Assembly: GCA_963920665.1 (NCBI GenBank)
Contig: OY987265.1
Coordinates: 36,833,001-36,897,000, forward strand
Direction: 5' to 3'
DNA: 64,000 bases
Source: Straminergon stramineum
Taxonomy: Eukaryota > Streptophyta > Bryopsida > Hypnales > Calliergonaceae
Below are positions 1-12,839 of this stretch, piece by piece. The notes beneath the pieces were generated by a model. The model was not told the DNA's origin and searched no databases. It saw only the letters and a program-made list of their open reading frames with translations. Each line of letters begins with the position of its first letter. Within the stretch, counting starts at the first letter, position 1. The position numbers and the translations under genes are program-made.

Positions 1-540
1 GAAGTACTCTCTGTATGAGGGTTTTGCGAATTTAGATCTGCTTGTGTGAATGTAGGGAGAATTTGGCTCCGTGCTCTAGTATGTGTGACATTTGATGTCT
101 ACCGGCAGATGGGTGTAGTAGACATGCCATCAACCGCACACCTAAGTTTCAAATTGCTTAGTAAATTCAGAAATGAATGGAAACTTCCTACTACCAGCAA
201 TCATGGACTTCACTCTTGCACAAGGATAATCGTTCAGGAATCATGTATAGTTTGCAATTTACGATGCGTCTAAAGAACATCCAATTTCATTCAGAACAAA
301 GTGCAGCCGTTTTCTGCACATCCACCATACATAGTTACTCGCAATTGCCTAGATAGTAATAGTGGATCTTAATAGAAAGTTTCTTGCAATTCTGCAGTTG
401 ATGATTGTCTGAATATAGTCCCCCAAAAGGGGAAGCTTACGGTTAATGGCATGTCTACTCTATACAATGTCACTATGATGATTGATTTCATGCGACCCAT
501 GTGCTTTGCTTAATTTGAAAAGTGAACTGACTATGTCCAG
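1..540. other. Sequence upstream of first recognisable SMP-gene exon (probably intron)
   Basis: No convincing coding exon is seen here. The block ends in an acceptor-like pyrimidine tract and AG at 539-540, directly before an exon in phase 0. I therefore read it as intron of the gene that follows. The N-terminal membrane-anchor exon expected for this family must lie before the window or be too short to recognise. Confidence 0.5.
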
Positions 541-3500
541 GGAGATGCATGGGTTGCCCCGGTTCCTGAGGAAATGGACTTGAGTAAGGTGATTGTGAAA
601 CGAATTCGAAAAGACAAGAAGAAGGAGAAAGATGGTGGCCAAAGGGAAAGAGATACATTGGAGATTGCTCCTGTGCGCAGGCATGCCGTTTTGAAGGACA
701 AGGGTTTGGTGCTGAGTGCTCCGGATGGCACTGTGGAAAAAGTCTCGCTTGAAGGCTGTGAAGTCAAAACTGTATCAAGCAGCCCAGGCGAGGCCAGAAA
801 ATGGTATCCTCCTACTGTATTTGACTTGCATTCCTTTCTGACGTTAAAATCTAAGTGCTCAAGCTAAAAATAGGAAGTCCACTTTGAAAGCTTATAGTCA
901 ATTTATAGACTTCCAAATGGTATTCCTATTATTAGAATACATAAGGCACAATTTTTTCTTTTTATCGGTACATTTTGTTATCTTTGTGAAGCTATGGGTA
1001 TGGAAGCGTCCACTTTTTGCCATTTAGGGGGTTAACCCCTAAGTGCCCACGCTGAAAATATAATGTCCACTTTGGAAGTTGATTATAGTAGCTTCCAAAC
1101 GTATTACTATTTTTTAAAATTATAGAGCATGATTTCTTCTTTCTGTTGGTACATTTTGTTACTTTGAAGCTTGTGAATGGTTTATTTCAACTCCTATAGG
1201 TTTTCTTCGGGGCTTTAGGGGTTTAAGTCGGAAACAAACTCCAGATTTGGTTACACTTGCTCGTGCAATTGCGAGTTTTTTGTAGGACTGGTTTCATTTT
1301 TTTGCTCATCGTGTTTGTGAAGCTAAGGTGCTGACTGGGTGCATCTCTCTATTGCAGGGGAAAGAAGTACCCTATCAAGATACACCATCCAGATCGTCCT
1401 TTATATCGCGGCAGTAAAACTTTTCTATTCTACGCGCAGTCTGGATACGCGAAGGAAGCATGGTGTGAGGCATTTCGAGCAATGGCTGCAACGAGCAGCT
1501 CTTTAAGCAAATGGATGTTTGGGACGAAAAGAGAGTACAGGAAGTATACTAGTGCTGCTGAAGAGAATATGCCCTATCTGACGAAATTCTATGCAGTAAA
1601 TCAAGAAGACAGGCTCATGGAAGTCATAGCAAAAGAGGAGAATGCTGAAGGACCTTCTAGGAAACGGATCATGTGGAGAAAGTTGGCTCGAAAGGCTTCG
1701 ATGACGAGGGACCACAAGGAGGCCAGATTTGCGCATGCCGTGGATGAAGTTCTACGAAGGAAACAACCTCGACATTCTGATGGCAAAGCCTGGAAAAACA
1801 AAGAGAATGCTTTCTATGACGACGACACTAGCGTGTCAGGTGCAGAAAGTGTTACTCCTGTTGTGGATCCCAATTTTGATCGTGATACAAGCTTCGAAAA
1901 ACTGGAAAATGGCGAAGCAAATGACACCTCTTCTGCAAGGATCGATAGAGAGTCTGGTGACCAGGTGCCTGCAGCTCAGCAGAAAGCTCGCAAGCCGAAA
2001 GAGGGCAAGGAGATTGAACAAGGAGTACTTTGTGTGAACATGATCGTTGCGAGGCTCTACTATGACTTCAATCAAAGCAAGCGACGACTTGCTAGTGTAG
2101 ATCGTTTTTTCCAGGTGTGTCTTGCCGAAACGCATATTTTTTTAATGGAGTCTTAGCTGCTGAATACTGAGGCTGTATTGGATCTTCTTGGTTCCGTAAT
2201 AGCTACTCCCTATGTCCTGAATGAAGTGTCCACAGTTTGTTTGAAATCTTGACACCGATTTCATTGATCAAATCATGCAAAGCATGTTTTCATGATTTCA
2301 GGTGGGTCCAAATTTTTTTACTGCCAGAATCAATGAAGAACCATGGCAAGTTAGTGGGAGTTGGTACCAGTTTGCTAACTGGCACTGCTTGGGCTGTGTG
2401 CGCATTTATTAACTAATTCCTGTCAGCAGTACTTGGTTGGTGTGTGCGGGGCCTAATACTGTTTGTCACCTGATAATTGAAGTGCCTAGCATGAGTTTGC
2501 TCACCTTGAGATCTGGTTGAGAAGCAGAGATTGATAATGAAGATAAGAAAACCGAGCTATGTGAAGTCAATCAGCATCAAAGAGCTTGATCTGGGAAGAC
2601 ATCCCCCCTTTGCGACGGCCATGCGCATTCTACCCGCAGACGCGGGGGGAGCCTTAGCTATGGAGGTGGACATAGAATGGCTTGGTGGAGGTCATCTTAC
2701 ATGTGAGACGCGTTTAGATTTGCGAGAGCAATCTACAGAGAGTGAAGTAGCCGCTCAATTGGCTGAATCGGGGTCAGAAGGGGATGCGGCCGCAGGTCTT
2801 CTGAAAGGCATACAAAAGGACTTCGATAGTGCCGCAAGTTCTTCGGCTGCTGTGCAGGAGGAGAGGCAAGCTGATCTTCCGAACAAAAAAGGAAGATGGG
2901 GGATGCCATCAGTAAAGTCTATGTTGTCTCGCGTTAAAGATCAAGTTTCTCAGGTACGTGAATTTGCTTATAGATAATTTTCACCTCTATTAAGTTTATC
3001 CTGTACTTGACTTCGTGTTGCCTCTCTTTTGGCCCCCTCATTAGAACACACACCAATTCTTTTCTTAGACTGTATTTGAAATTCTTAGATTTTTTGAGAT
3101 AACAATTTCTAATTGCATGTAATCTATTAACATTCACAATGCCCCCTCGTGAAGCTGAATTGCAGCATTGCCCCCGGAGACAAATTATCCTCGGTAGCAC
3201 GAAGCTAAATTGTAGCATTCCTTGGGGGTATTGCTCCAATTGGATAGAAAAGGTAACTCGTTGTGAACTTTTGTGTGTGTGAATATCTCTCTAAAATTAC
3301 CGGATGCAAATGAACAGGTGCCAATTGCTTTAAAGATCAGGTTGGTGTCGTTAAGGGGAACCGCTGTTTTGAAAATGAAAGCTCCACCATCTGACCGCGT
3401 CTGGTTTGCGTTTAAAACAATGCCGGACATTCACTTCGAGCCAGAGCCATGTATTGGTGTGCACCGAATTAGCAGTGGAGCCTTAGCACGACTTATTGCT

Positions 3501-5333
3501 AATCAAATCAAGGTACAAGCCATTTAACAGCATGGCCATTTCTGAACCCCTTGGTCTCTGTTCTAACTCCTCTCAGATTTGTAGGATTGGTTACCATGAA
3601 ATGCTTCGACAGGCTTGTTTGAGACATGCTGTGCTGTTGACCGCGTTTCTGCCCTCATGTATGTTCAATCAGCTTCTGTTTACTGAATTTATTGGTAATG
3701 GGCATTCGGATCTTGAATGAGAAGTCCGTAGTTGTCTGTAGCAGCAGGTGTATCTTCGTAATTCTTTCCGTCTTTGGAGGTAATAGTCAATCGTAGTAAA
3801 TTTTGGAAAACATGTTAAGAAATGCAGGGTATGATGTCTCCTTTTCATTAGTACATTTTTCACCTTCCAGAATGATTTATTTCAACTCCTGTAGACATGG
3901 AAGCGGCCACTTTGGCCATTTAGGCACTAGAGGATTAATTATTTTACTGTCTTTTGCTGCAGATACAAATTCGAGAGTCTGTGGTCCTGCCTTACTGTGA
4001 GGATTTCTTCCTCAGTTGGATGATGGCAGACAAAGAAAATTGGCTCCCTCGAAGCACATTTCCATTTCCCTTCTTTGACTCAACTGAGCGCGAAACCTTC
4101 CGGAAAAATGATGAGGGACACTCGAGCTCAAGCGATGAGAGTGTCGGACCTGTTCCTCGTTCGCAAAACACCCGGAATGCTCAAAACAAGCCTCCCAAGG
4201 CTAAAGCCTGTAGGAGTGGTATACCTCCGCCATTCAGATCCCAGAAATATGCACTTGCCCAACCCAGCACTTCAGCTCAAGTGCCCAACCACGACGCTCT
4301 CCAACCTCGAAGGTCTCGTTCAGATTTGTTATCTTTGGGGTTTTCAGGTCGTAAACCCCCAAGATCTGCCCGTACCGAACATCTAAATTCTCAAGTATCT
4401 GTTCCTAATCCCTTAAGAGTTCGTTCGAGTGCTTTTGTATCGAATCCTGTACAAGCGTTTGGTTCAGCAGCTCTTTCTGTAACGTCACCATTGCTTAGCA
4501 ACGGAAGTAAGTCTGAATTTATGAGGCCTTTGTTAAAAGCCGATGAGTCACCCAAAGACGAGGAGTGGGAATCTGCAAGAGACTTGAACCTGAGGACGGT
4601 AAGGAAGGCGATGGATACAAGGCCCAGAGACTGCTCCTCACATTCAGAGGGCTCAGCGTCAGAGAGCGACGTGCAGTTTCTGGCTACCCAGGTAATTTTG
4701 GGGACCCATTTCTTGAGGAGATAGTGTAGACATTGCGATTGGAATTTTTCTTTGTGATTCTTACTTCAGAATAGTGTTGACATTAGCTTACGGTGATAAA
4801 TACTCTCTCCATCCTGAATTGATTGTCCTGTTTCGACCTCTTGTTTTTTTAAGGTTGATTTGAGTAGGTGGTATGGAAGCTTTCTTCTGTCCAATTTTAT
4901 TTAAGTTGCAATGAACACATGCAGTGTTCTTCATTGATTTTGGTGGTATAAAATTTGGACCTTTTTGAATTTAGGCTTTCATGACATAACATCAATGAAA
5001 TAGGTATCAAATGTTTTCAACAAAAATGCGGACATTTATTTCGGGATGGAGGGAGTAGCCCTTTAATTTACCTTATTACGAAATCCCCTGATTATTACGA
5101 GTGTTTCCTTATTTCTTTTCATTCAAAATAGACCTCTTCTGATATCATTGAGTGATTTGTCAATTTATACGAATGTTTGTGCACAGGTTGCCAATCCGGA
5201 AGATGTGAAAGAGTTAAATCACCATTCAAAGATTTTAGGCCGGAGCAGGATGGCGACTCTAGGGAAGAAGATGCACAATGTTGTAGAGAAGTTCCATAAC
5301 AAGCGCCTGGACGATATGGATGGTTCTTCATAA
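541..5333 (+). CDS. TEX2-like SMP-domain lipid-transfer protein, 5' partial
   Basis: Seven exons join in frame with GT-AG borders: 541-803, 1358-2114, 2302-2349, 2528-2953, 3318-3512, 3963-4691 and 5187-5333. They give about 854 residues ending in TAA. The first two exons encode a PH-like domain (LEGCEVKTVSSS, then WGKKYPIK and KEAWCEAFRAM across the first intron). The SMP lipid-binding domain starts at GVLCVNMIVARLYYD and runs through PSYVKSISI, MRILPAD and AMEVDIEWLGGG to PYCEDFFLSWM. A Ser- and Arg-rich tail follows. In animals and fungi, SMP proteins of the TEX2/Nvj2 type move lipids at ER contact sites, and plant homologues have the same PH-SMP order. The residue order matches the plant family closely. 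The N-terminus with its expected membrane segment is missing from the window. The 16-codon exon 2302-2349 is short, but it keeps frame and has a GTTAGT donor. Confidence 0.88.
848..1031. mobile_element. TTAA-flanked MITE, copy A1, in SMP-gene intron 1
   Basis: A 184-bp body lies between TTAA at 844-847 and TTAA at 1032-1035, and its right end reads TTTAGGGGG before TTAA. It is homologous along its length to the next element (shared AAGTGCYCA-GCT start, GTCCACTTTG and GGTACATTTTGTTA). Its left end is decayed. Confidence 0.6.
1036..1222. mobile_element. TTAA-flanked MITE, copy A2, abutting A1
   Basis: The body starts CCCCTAAGTGCCCACGC and ends CTTTAGGGGT, between TTAA at 1032-1035 and TTAA at 1223-1226. 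It shares the central TTAA with A1, so the two related elements sit head-to-tail. Its left end matches the right end (reverse complement) of the larger element at 55668-56237. Confidence 0.65.
3763..3934. mobile_element. Degenerate third copy (A3) of the intronic TTAA MITE
   Basis: This lies in the intron 3513-3962. It shares GGAAGCGGCCACTTTGGCC, ATTTATTTCAACTCCT and GTACATTTT with copies A1/A2, and its right side ends before TTAA at 3935-3938. The left boundary is approximate. Confidence 0.45.
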
Positions 5334-6312
5334 CCAAGTAGTAGGCGGGCACTGGAAGTACAGTTTGCTTGAAAGCTAATTTGTTGCTCTAGTGCAGTCA
5401 CAGAAACCTCTATTGCCCTTTTCAATCTGATTTTGAACGAAGTTCAACATATGAGTTGAAGGGTTCCTGGGACATATTCATGAATGTAGGTTGCTAAAGC
5501 ATGAATCATTGAAAGCATTTCTAGGCCATAGACCATGCATTACAAGACTTGCATTCTCTTATAAATCTAGTGGTTGTTTTATGTGGTGTTCAATAGGCCT
5601 ACAAGGCTTTATTTAGATGATCATTCCAAGCTTGTTTTTTGCCTTGGACTAACCAAAATATTGCAGAGGTTGAGTATTGAAGATGCATCTTTTAACCTCA
5701 ATTCATTTCATCATATAATTTATAACCACTATTATTTACTTATTATATGTTGAAGAAGGAAGTGGACCTACAAAGTCCACTCCATGCTTCTCAAAAGCTC
5801 TAGTTGGAATTATTGGTTTTGACAAGGTATGAGCCAAATTACAAAATTCTTATAAGTCTAGTATATGTTGCAAAATGTGTAGAAAGTCACAAGGAAAATT
5901 ATTTAGAAAACATAGATTTCAAAAGAATGTTATTATGTTTAACATCTATCAAATTTGATTTCATCATTTCAATTAAGTACTTGGCATGAAATGTCAACCT
6001 TGATGGTACCTAATATCAAGGTAGTTTCTAATGGCATTCCAATACACTTCAAACATTTGGTATAGAGTCGTAGAGGGCATTCTAATATAGGCAAATTTCT
6101 ATACTTGTTATCTCTATAAATATTAAAACCTTAGACTTGTCACAAAATTTATCCCCTCTTCAAGATCTTCAAATGAGATTGTTAGATGTCAATTGGTACT
6201 AATTTCTTAGAATGTTATTTTTAAAAATACCTTGCTATGTGTTAGAATAGCCAAAAATTTACATATTTTTGTTAATAGCCCCAAAGCTAATAAGTTTATT
6301 ACATATTATTTG
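5334..6312. other. AT-rich 3' flank of the SMP gene, no gene seen
   Basis: This contains the 3' untranslated region and then AT-rich DNA with no supported coding region, repeat or RNA gene. Confidence 0.5.
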
Positions 6313-6316
6313 TTAA

Positions 6317-6877
6317 CCCTTCAAGGACAAACTTGCCCAAGGGACATGCATGGTTTTAGGGGCAAACTTGAATTTCACATAGTTCTTGATTCTAAATGTT
6401 GTAAAGCTTGACTAAGATTATGTAGTTCCAATAATGAAATTTTTTTTCCTTCTTATTTTTTCCAAAATGGTTAAAATGATAATTTTTATGATGCTTTGAA
6501 TGTAGCATCCGTTGAAAGCTTAAAATACACTACTTTTGAACTTCTTTTTATCAAATTTATCTTGTTATGAACTAAAAGAGTACATCGAGTGCAATTAAGA
6601 TACCATAATTACCATGATGATTATCATTATCACCTCTAATTTTGCTAAAATATCATAATATTTTTAGCATTTTTGTAATTGCTATGATTTTTACAAAGAA
6701 ATTACTTTAAAAAAATCATATAAACTTCATTTAATGTTTTTAATTATAAAAAAAATGAAGTTACATTTTGGATATATACTACCACATGAGAAAAATTTCA
6801 AATTTTTGAAAGGTTTGTTTTAATATAGAAAACAAGTGAAGTTTGATCAAATGGAAAAATGGAATGTCTTTTAAGAG
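6317..6877. mobile_element. TTAA-flanked element of 561 bp
   Basis: The left end is CCCTTCAAGGACAAAC after TTAA 6313-6316. The right end is TGTCTTTTAAGAG before TTAA 6878-6881. The inverted ends match at most of the first 12 positions and fit the CCCYTAAAGGAC family. The interior is AT-rich with no ORF. Confidence 0.55.
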
Positions 6878-7199
6878 TTAATAGCAAAAAAGCTAAATAT
6901 AAATTATTTGTTATGGAGTACATATTATAATGTTGTATGTACTCTTCTACTCCCTACTTGTAACACATATAGAGGTTCAAACATTTGATCCCCTTAACAA
7001 AATGTCACTATATCTATTGCCAATTTTTATCCCCATATTGAATCCTTACATGGATAGGACAAAAACTTACTGGGCCATTTTTGCAGAGGTTCTGCCACCG
7101 TACATGAAGGTCAAATTCAACAATCAAGTGCCAAAATTGAGTTTCCATGTCAAATTTTCAAGGATCCATGTCACCTCACACCATTCACAAGATGACATG

Positions 7200-9664
7200 T
7201 GACACTTTTTTACAAAATGACATAATTTCTGCCGAATCTGTTGATGGCTGACGGGTATGATCGGTTCTGCCCGACGAGTTTCATCCGTTGACTCAGCTTT
7301 GCTCAACGAGTTTCATCCGTTGGTTCGACTGCGGCTGCGCCCGGCTCCAACGTGCCGTGTGCTTGGTTCTTGAGTGTGCACTTGTTCTTCGCACGGGAGA
7401 GATTGTCGTCGTGAGGAGAGCTTTCGAGGGTCAAGAGTTCTGAAAGCCGAGCTTGGGGAAGGTGGCAGCCGCGCGGAGCCGACCCAACGCACAGCGTCTG
7501 ACGCTTCTGTGTGTGGAGCTTCTGTGTCGGACTCCGTGCGTGGAACTTGTGTATGCAATTGTCCTTCGCCTTGTTTTCGCCACCCTCGGGTGTTCCATTC
7601 TTCGCCACTTCACCATGCTGTGAGTTCCTCGTGCTCTGGTTCTTTCTTAGAGTTTTTGTTCTGTTAGGGTTCTTATCATATGCAGCTTCGACCTTAGCTC
7701 TGTGCAGGAGGGTTTCTACGCCACTAGGGTTTTTATCGATCTTTTCGTCGGTATGAGCGTGTTTGGTATGCAAAGATCGTGCGTTTCTGACTTGGATTTG
7801 ATGGTCGCGCTCATGAGTGCTTGCACTTACTTTATTGCGACGGATTTGCGGATATGTTGGATGTTCCCTGTTCGATGCTTAGGGTTTGACCTGGCGCAGT
7901 TCTATCTGAAGTCGGCGTTGTGTATTGCTACTTACTGTTGTTACTGGCGTGGATTCTTGACCCTAATCAGAGTTTTATTGTACATTTGTGCCATTTTGAT
8001 ATCCAATGATATGATAAGGTTAAAAAATCTTGTAGCGACGAACGGAATCTTGTGTTGCTTTTTCATTTTTGAATTACGTTTCTGATGTGCTTAGCCTGTG
8101 TGTTTCCTTTATATCAATTTGGAACCGTCTGTTTAGAAACTACAGTGACACATTCAAAAATTTGTTTTCGGGTAACCCTCGTTCAGCTCGCCATCCCTTT
8201 CCATGTTGTGCTAGTCATTTTCCTTGTCAAGTTGGACGCTTGATTGGGAGGTGTGACTTTGTGCGGCATCCAACAACATCTGATTTTATTGAACAAACGT
8301 ACTGGAATTCCTAACACTCGTTTGCTCTTATCTAGCTTTGCAGTCCATTTCGTATCTATTGCCTCTGAATTAAGAATTCGGTTTCCTGTGTGTATGGACA
8401 GGCATGCAGATCTAGAAGGCATGATGAGTAGAACGTCCATTAGCTGATTACTCTTGCGCCACTGCTTCTGGCGAAACGATCGATAGTTTCATGAATGTCC
8501 TTAATTCCACCTTAAGCGATGCTTTGGGGATGCGCTCAGTTATGGAACCTTCTTGGTTGACCGTTGTCGAAATGGACGTTTCAAAGCCTGATTCCAAGCC
8601 GTGTTCAAACCACCAATATAGGCTTACCAATACCTGTTCTCAGCATTATTTATCGTTAATCACCGGACTCAGTGAAGAACATAAGATTGGACCAAAGATA
8701 GTTCCCATATAAGGTACTGAAAACTGCTAAAAGTAATTTGAGACCCAAGTTGGGCCTCTTGGTTCTTCAGGGTTTCAGTCATAGGCACACTTATAAAGAT
8801 TGGAAAACGTTCAAGACAGAGAATGAAATGAAATGGTTCATCTACCCATCCCTTGCCTTGCTGTGCAAGTCGTTCTGCTTAAGAATTTAGTTGCCTGATT
8901 GGAACGGTGTGGGTTTCTCCAGCATCCACCAATGGATGCTACTATTGAACAACTTTGCTCAAGTTCTTAGGTCTGTCAGTACTTTGTGTTTTCTTATCAA
9001 GTGGTGCAATCTAGTTTGTTATTGCCCGTGGATTAAGGATTTGGTTTCTAGTGTATCTAGGTATGCAAGTCAACAAGGAATGAAGGGTGGAACCATAATT
9101 TGTTGGCAACCCTTCTATCATTGATACCATCTTGATGCTCACATTCACAATATTGTTGTGAGTTATGTGGAGAGTTCATGATGAGTTTTGACTCATAAGC
9201 TAAAGGTGGTAGACCTTATTGCCATTTGATCTCCATTCATATGTTTTTCCAAGAGCTCTTTATGAAGTGATTTCAAGAAGGAATCTAGCAAGTCTTGGGA
9301 GTAGTTCTTCAAGTGATCTACAAATGCACTAGATGGACCAAGGTTTGCAAACTTTTGTTACAATTCACAACAATTGTAGTATGCCTCTATCTTTGAATTC
9401 CACATTCAATTGTGAAGGTTACTACTTATTGAGAAGAAGGAAGTTGACAATAAATGTGAGTACTCATGCCATATATACTTTTTTATCAATTATCATGAAT
9501 ATTGTCATGACATTAATTCTTTCAGATTTTGGCTTCAAAGTTTGCAAGAAGAGTGCCTTGTGTGGGTTGGGTGAATTACAAACTAGTGCATTTTGTTAGT
9601 ACTACAAACTCCTCTGCGATTTCTTACAATCATTGGTGTGTACTTCAATTTTGTAGTGGCCAAT
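7200..9664 (+). promoter_or_regulatory. TNL1 upstream region (promoter and probable 5' UTR introns)
   Basis: A GC- and CpG-rich stretch (about 7240-7560) begins the block and holds a 17-bp direct repeat, ACGAGTTTCATCCGTTG, at 7274-7290 and 7306-7322. From about 7600 on, the sequence is homologous to the region before TNL2 (about 33230-35140), and 7700-8530 also matches the orphan copies at 25640-26600 and 51550-52320. Conserved islands at 9260-9350 and 9410-9470 (a TGAGTACTCATG block after a possible donor) suggest non-coding exons. Short ORFs here are not conserved between copies, so I do not call a gene. Confidence 0.5.
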
Positions 9665-12600
9665 ATGGAAAGTGCTTTGGAAAGTGATGCAAGGCCAACC
9701 AAGAGATTGTGTGCAATGGAAGGTATGGTTAGTTAACACTTGGTTCCACTATTCACTCGTTCTTTTCTTATTGAATTTTGAAGTACCATTGTTTGTAGTT
9801 TTATACTATTGACCTTTGGATGTAAATGAAAACATTATTTGATATTATTTGGACATGTTTAATTGCCAATAAGATTGATTATTGGTTGTGGTGCAGCTGA
9901 ATTTAGCAACTATGATGTTTTCATAAGTCATAGAGGCCCAGATACAAAGAACAATTTTGTGGGCTTTTTATATGAAGCTTTGAAACGAGTTGGATTGCAT
10001 CCTTTTTTGGATTGCATATCCATTGGTAGAGGCCAAGATGCTTGGACATGTATTGACCACGCAATTCGAACAACTCCCCTTGCCCTCATCATCTTTTCTG
10101 AGAATTTTGCACAATCTACGTGGTGTTTGAAAGAATTGCATGCACTTTTGGAATGTCGTTTAGTGAAGGTGCTACCCATTTTCTTTAAAGTTCAACCATG
10201 GGAAGTGAATTTCCCAGAAAAGGGCCAATTAGCTTCGGGATTTATGAAGTTGAAAGAGAGGTATGATGAGACTCTTGTAGAAGAATGGAAGACCGATATG
10301 CAAATAGCCTCCAAGCTCAATGGTTGGGAGTACAAAGTGGAAGACCAAAGGTAAATATGAGGTTATACCTTCATTTTATAAAGAATTTTGTACTTGAACT
10401 TGACATTGAAATTGATTTTGGTGGTAATAAAATCCTTTTGAATTTTGTTTGCAGGTCAGAAGAAAACTTGGTGCAAGAGGTGGTTGGAAAGGTCTTTGAA
10501 TTGGCCAATAAACCCCTTCCCTTGGATATAGGTGATCATATTGTGGGGGTGGAACAAGTTACTAAGACCCTCATTCAAACGCTTGATGAAAAGAAAGTGT
10601 TGATGTTGGGATTGTGGGGAATGGGTGGAATTGGGAAGTCCACTTTGGCTCGAGATTTATACAACCAATTGGGAAGAAGATTTGATGTGAGGTGTTATGT
10701 GGAAGATGTGGCAGAGAAGGTGAATCAAGGTGGTGTTACAATTGTCCAAAATCATATCTTGAAGGCCTTGTGTGAGAATGAGTCAATGCCAACTATTGTA
10801 GACAAATCCAAGGGTAAGGTTATTCTTGAAGAAAGGCTATCCAAGAAATTTGTTCTTGTGGTATTGGATGATGTTCGTGATAGTGATGAGATGGATTATT
10901 TAATGTCACGCAAAATGTTGAAGGAAGGTAGCATGTGCATTGTCACTTCTCGAAATCGGCGCATATTTGAGAAGTCCACTTCCTTTCATGTCAATCATGA
11001 AGTTCACACTCATGATGTTCAATTATTGAGCCCACAAGATTCTCGAAGTGTCTTTGCATGTCATGCATTTGGAGGTGATTGGAAAGTACCTCCAAGATTT
11101 CAAAGTCTTGTTGGAGTTGTTAGTATGGCTTGTAGTGGAGTGCCATTGGTATTGAAGGTTTGTGGATCTCTTTTGAAGTATGAGGAGGATATGGAGATTT
11201 GGAACGAAGTTTTGATAAAGTTGAATAGTGGCACTATAATGGATGAGAGGAAGATATTTGAGTGTCTTCGTATTAGCTATGATTCTCTTCAAGAGCAACA
11301 TCAAGAAATATTTTTGGATATTGCATGTACATTGTTGGGAGCATCTATGGAGATGTCTAAACTTGTTTGGAGATCCCAAGGTTGGTCAGCTGCATGGGGT
11401 ATCCGCACCCTTGTAGAGAAGGCCTTGATTAGAGTGGATGAAGAAGGTGCTTTTAGCATGCACGACCATTTGCGAGACATGGGTCGAGCAATTGCTAGGC
11501 AAGAGAGAGTAAATGTGGGTAGTTGCAAACACTTGTGGGAATCTGAATCTTTGGCATTATTGAACAAGAACGAGGTATGCTTGGTAACCAATGAGCTTTG
11601 AATTTGGTCAATTTTTTACATTGAGTATTATTGTGCAGTTTTTGGGAGATTATTATAAGGAGTACAAAAGTGTTGATGACTAGTAGTAATTGAAGCATGC
11701 AATTTCATTTTTTTTGAGTTATCCTACATAGAGTTTGATCCAAGAAATATTTGTATATTGAAGCTTCTAAGTTTATTTAATTTGGAGGGAATGTGTCTTT
11801 GCAGCCATTACCAGATTCTCTTCAAACTTTGATCCTTCCTTCAAATAGAGAAAATCAAGTTGACCTTTCTCTTATGAAAAGCTTGCGTATATTGAAATAT
11901 AAGGGTGGCTTTGTATCAATGTCATCACTTCCTGAAAATTTGCGTTGGCTTGATTTTGAAGAAAGTTTCCGTACAAGATTGAGACCTTTTCCAAAAGTAC
12001 TCAAGAACAATGAATTGTTGATATTGTTTTGGAGTTCTAATTCGATGGAGAGATTGCCTGAATCTTTTGGAAATTTAAGGAAGTTGGAAGTGTTGTATCT
12101 ACAATTTTGTGGTAAACTCAAAGAGCTACCTAGTTCGTTTGGAGGCCTCCAAAATTTGAAAGACTTGGATCTTAGAAGAAGTGGAATCCAGAGTTTACCC
12201 CAATCCTTTGGAACATTGAACAACTTGGAAGTGTTGAATTTGTGTGCTTGTTATAGGCTCACAGAGCTACCAAGTTCATTTGGAGACCTCCAAAGTTTGA
12301 AAAACTTGGATTTGTATTATAGTGGAATTCAAAGTTTACCTGAATCTTTTGGAAAGTTGAGCAACTTAGAATTGTTGAATCTAAAGTGTTGTTACAAGCT
12401 TGAGAAGCTCCCAGATTCGATCGGAGGCCTCCAAAATTTGATTCACTTGGATCTAGGAGAAATTGGATTTGAAAGTTTGCCTAAATCTTTTGGAAAGTTG
12501 AGCAACTTGGAAGTATTGAACCTATGGGATTGTGGTAAGCTTGTGGAGCTACCAGATTCATTTGGAAGCTTGCAAAATCTAAAGAATTTGGATCTTGAAG

Positions 12601-12839
12601 GAAGTGGAATCCGATGTTTACCTAAATCTTTTGTAATGTTGAGCAATTTGGAAGTTTTGAATCTAAAGGATTGTAGCAAGCTTGAAAAGCTCCCAATCTC
12701 ATTTGGAAGCCTCCAAAATTTGACTCACTTGGATTTTGTAGGAAGTGGAATCCAAAATTTGCTTGAATCTTTTGGAACATTGAGCAACTTGAAAGATTTG
12801 GATCTATTAAGGATATTAACGCGCTCAAGAACTTATTAG
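9665..12839 (+). CDS. TNL1: TIR-NBS-LRR immune receptor
   Basis: Four exons join in frame: 9665-9722, 9897-10350, 10455-11574 and 11805-12839, giving 888 residues. Exon 1 is only 58 bp (start MESALESDAR) and is supported because TNL2 has the same exon, length and GTATGG donor. Exon 2 encodes the TIR domain (YDVFISHRGPDT, with the putative NADase glutamate in WCLKEL). Exon 3 encodes NB-ARC with P-loop GMGGIGKSTLA, kinase-2 VLVVLDDV, an RNBS-B segment (CIVTSRN), GLPL-like SGVPLVLK and MHD in FSMHDHLRDMG. Exon 4 encodes LRRs with paired LPxSFG units of about 47 residues. Such proteins sense pathogen effectors and signal through TIR NAD-cleaving activity; what this one recognises is unknown. The frame ends early: about 12815 it shifts, and recognisable LRR sequence continues downstream in other frames. 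It may be a truncated receptor or a recent pseudogene. Confidence 0.85.

Noticed and set aside
46..273. Short plus-strand open frame before the SMP gene
   Set aside because: It has no resemblance to the family's N-terminus, no downstream donor joining in phase, and lies in probable intron.
1032..1040. TTAACCCCTAA as possible interstitial telomere repeat
   Set aside because: The plant telomere unit CCCTAAA is not tandemly repeated here. The sequence is the end of a TTAA element.
7303..7773. Minus-strand 156-codon frame in the TNL1 promoter
   Set aside because: It is a by-product of GC-rich sequence. It is not conserved before TNL2 or in the orphan copies.
7702..8085. Plus-strand 127-codon frame upstream of TNL1
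   Set aside because: The homologous DNA at 25755 and 51650 has a different, broken frame, so the DNA is conserved but a protein is not.
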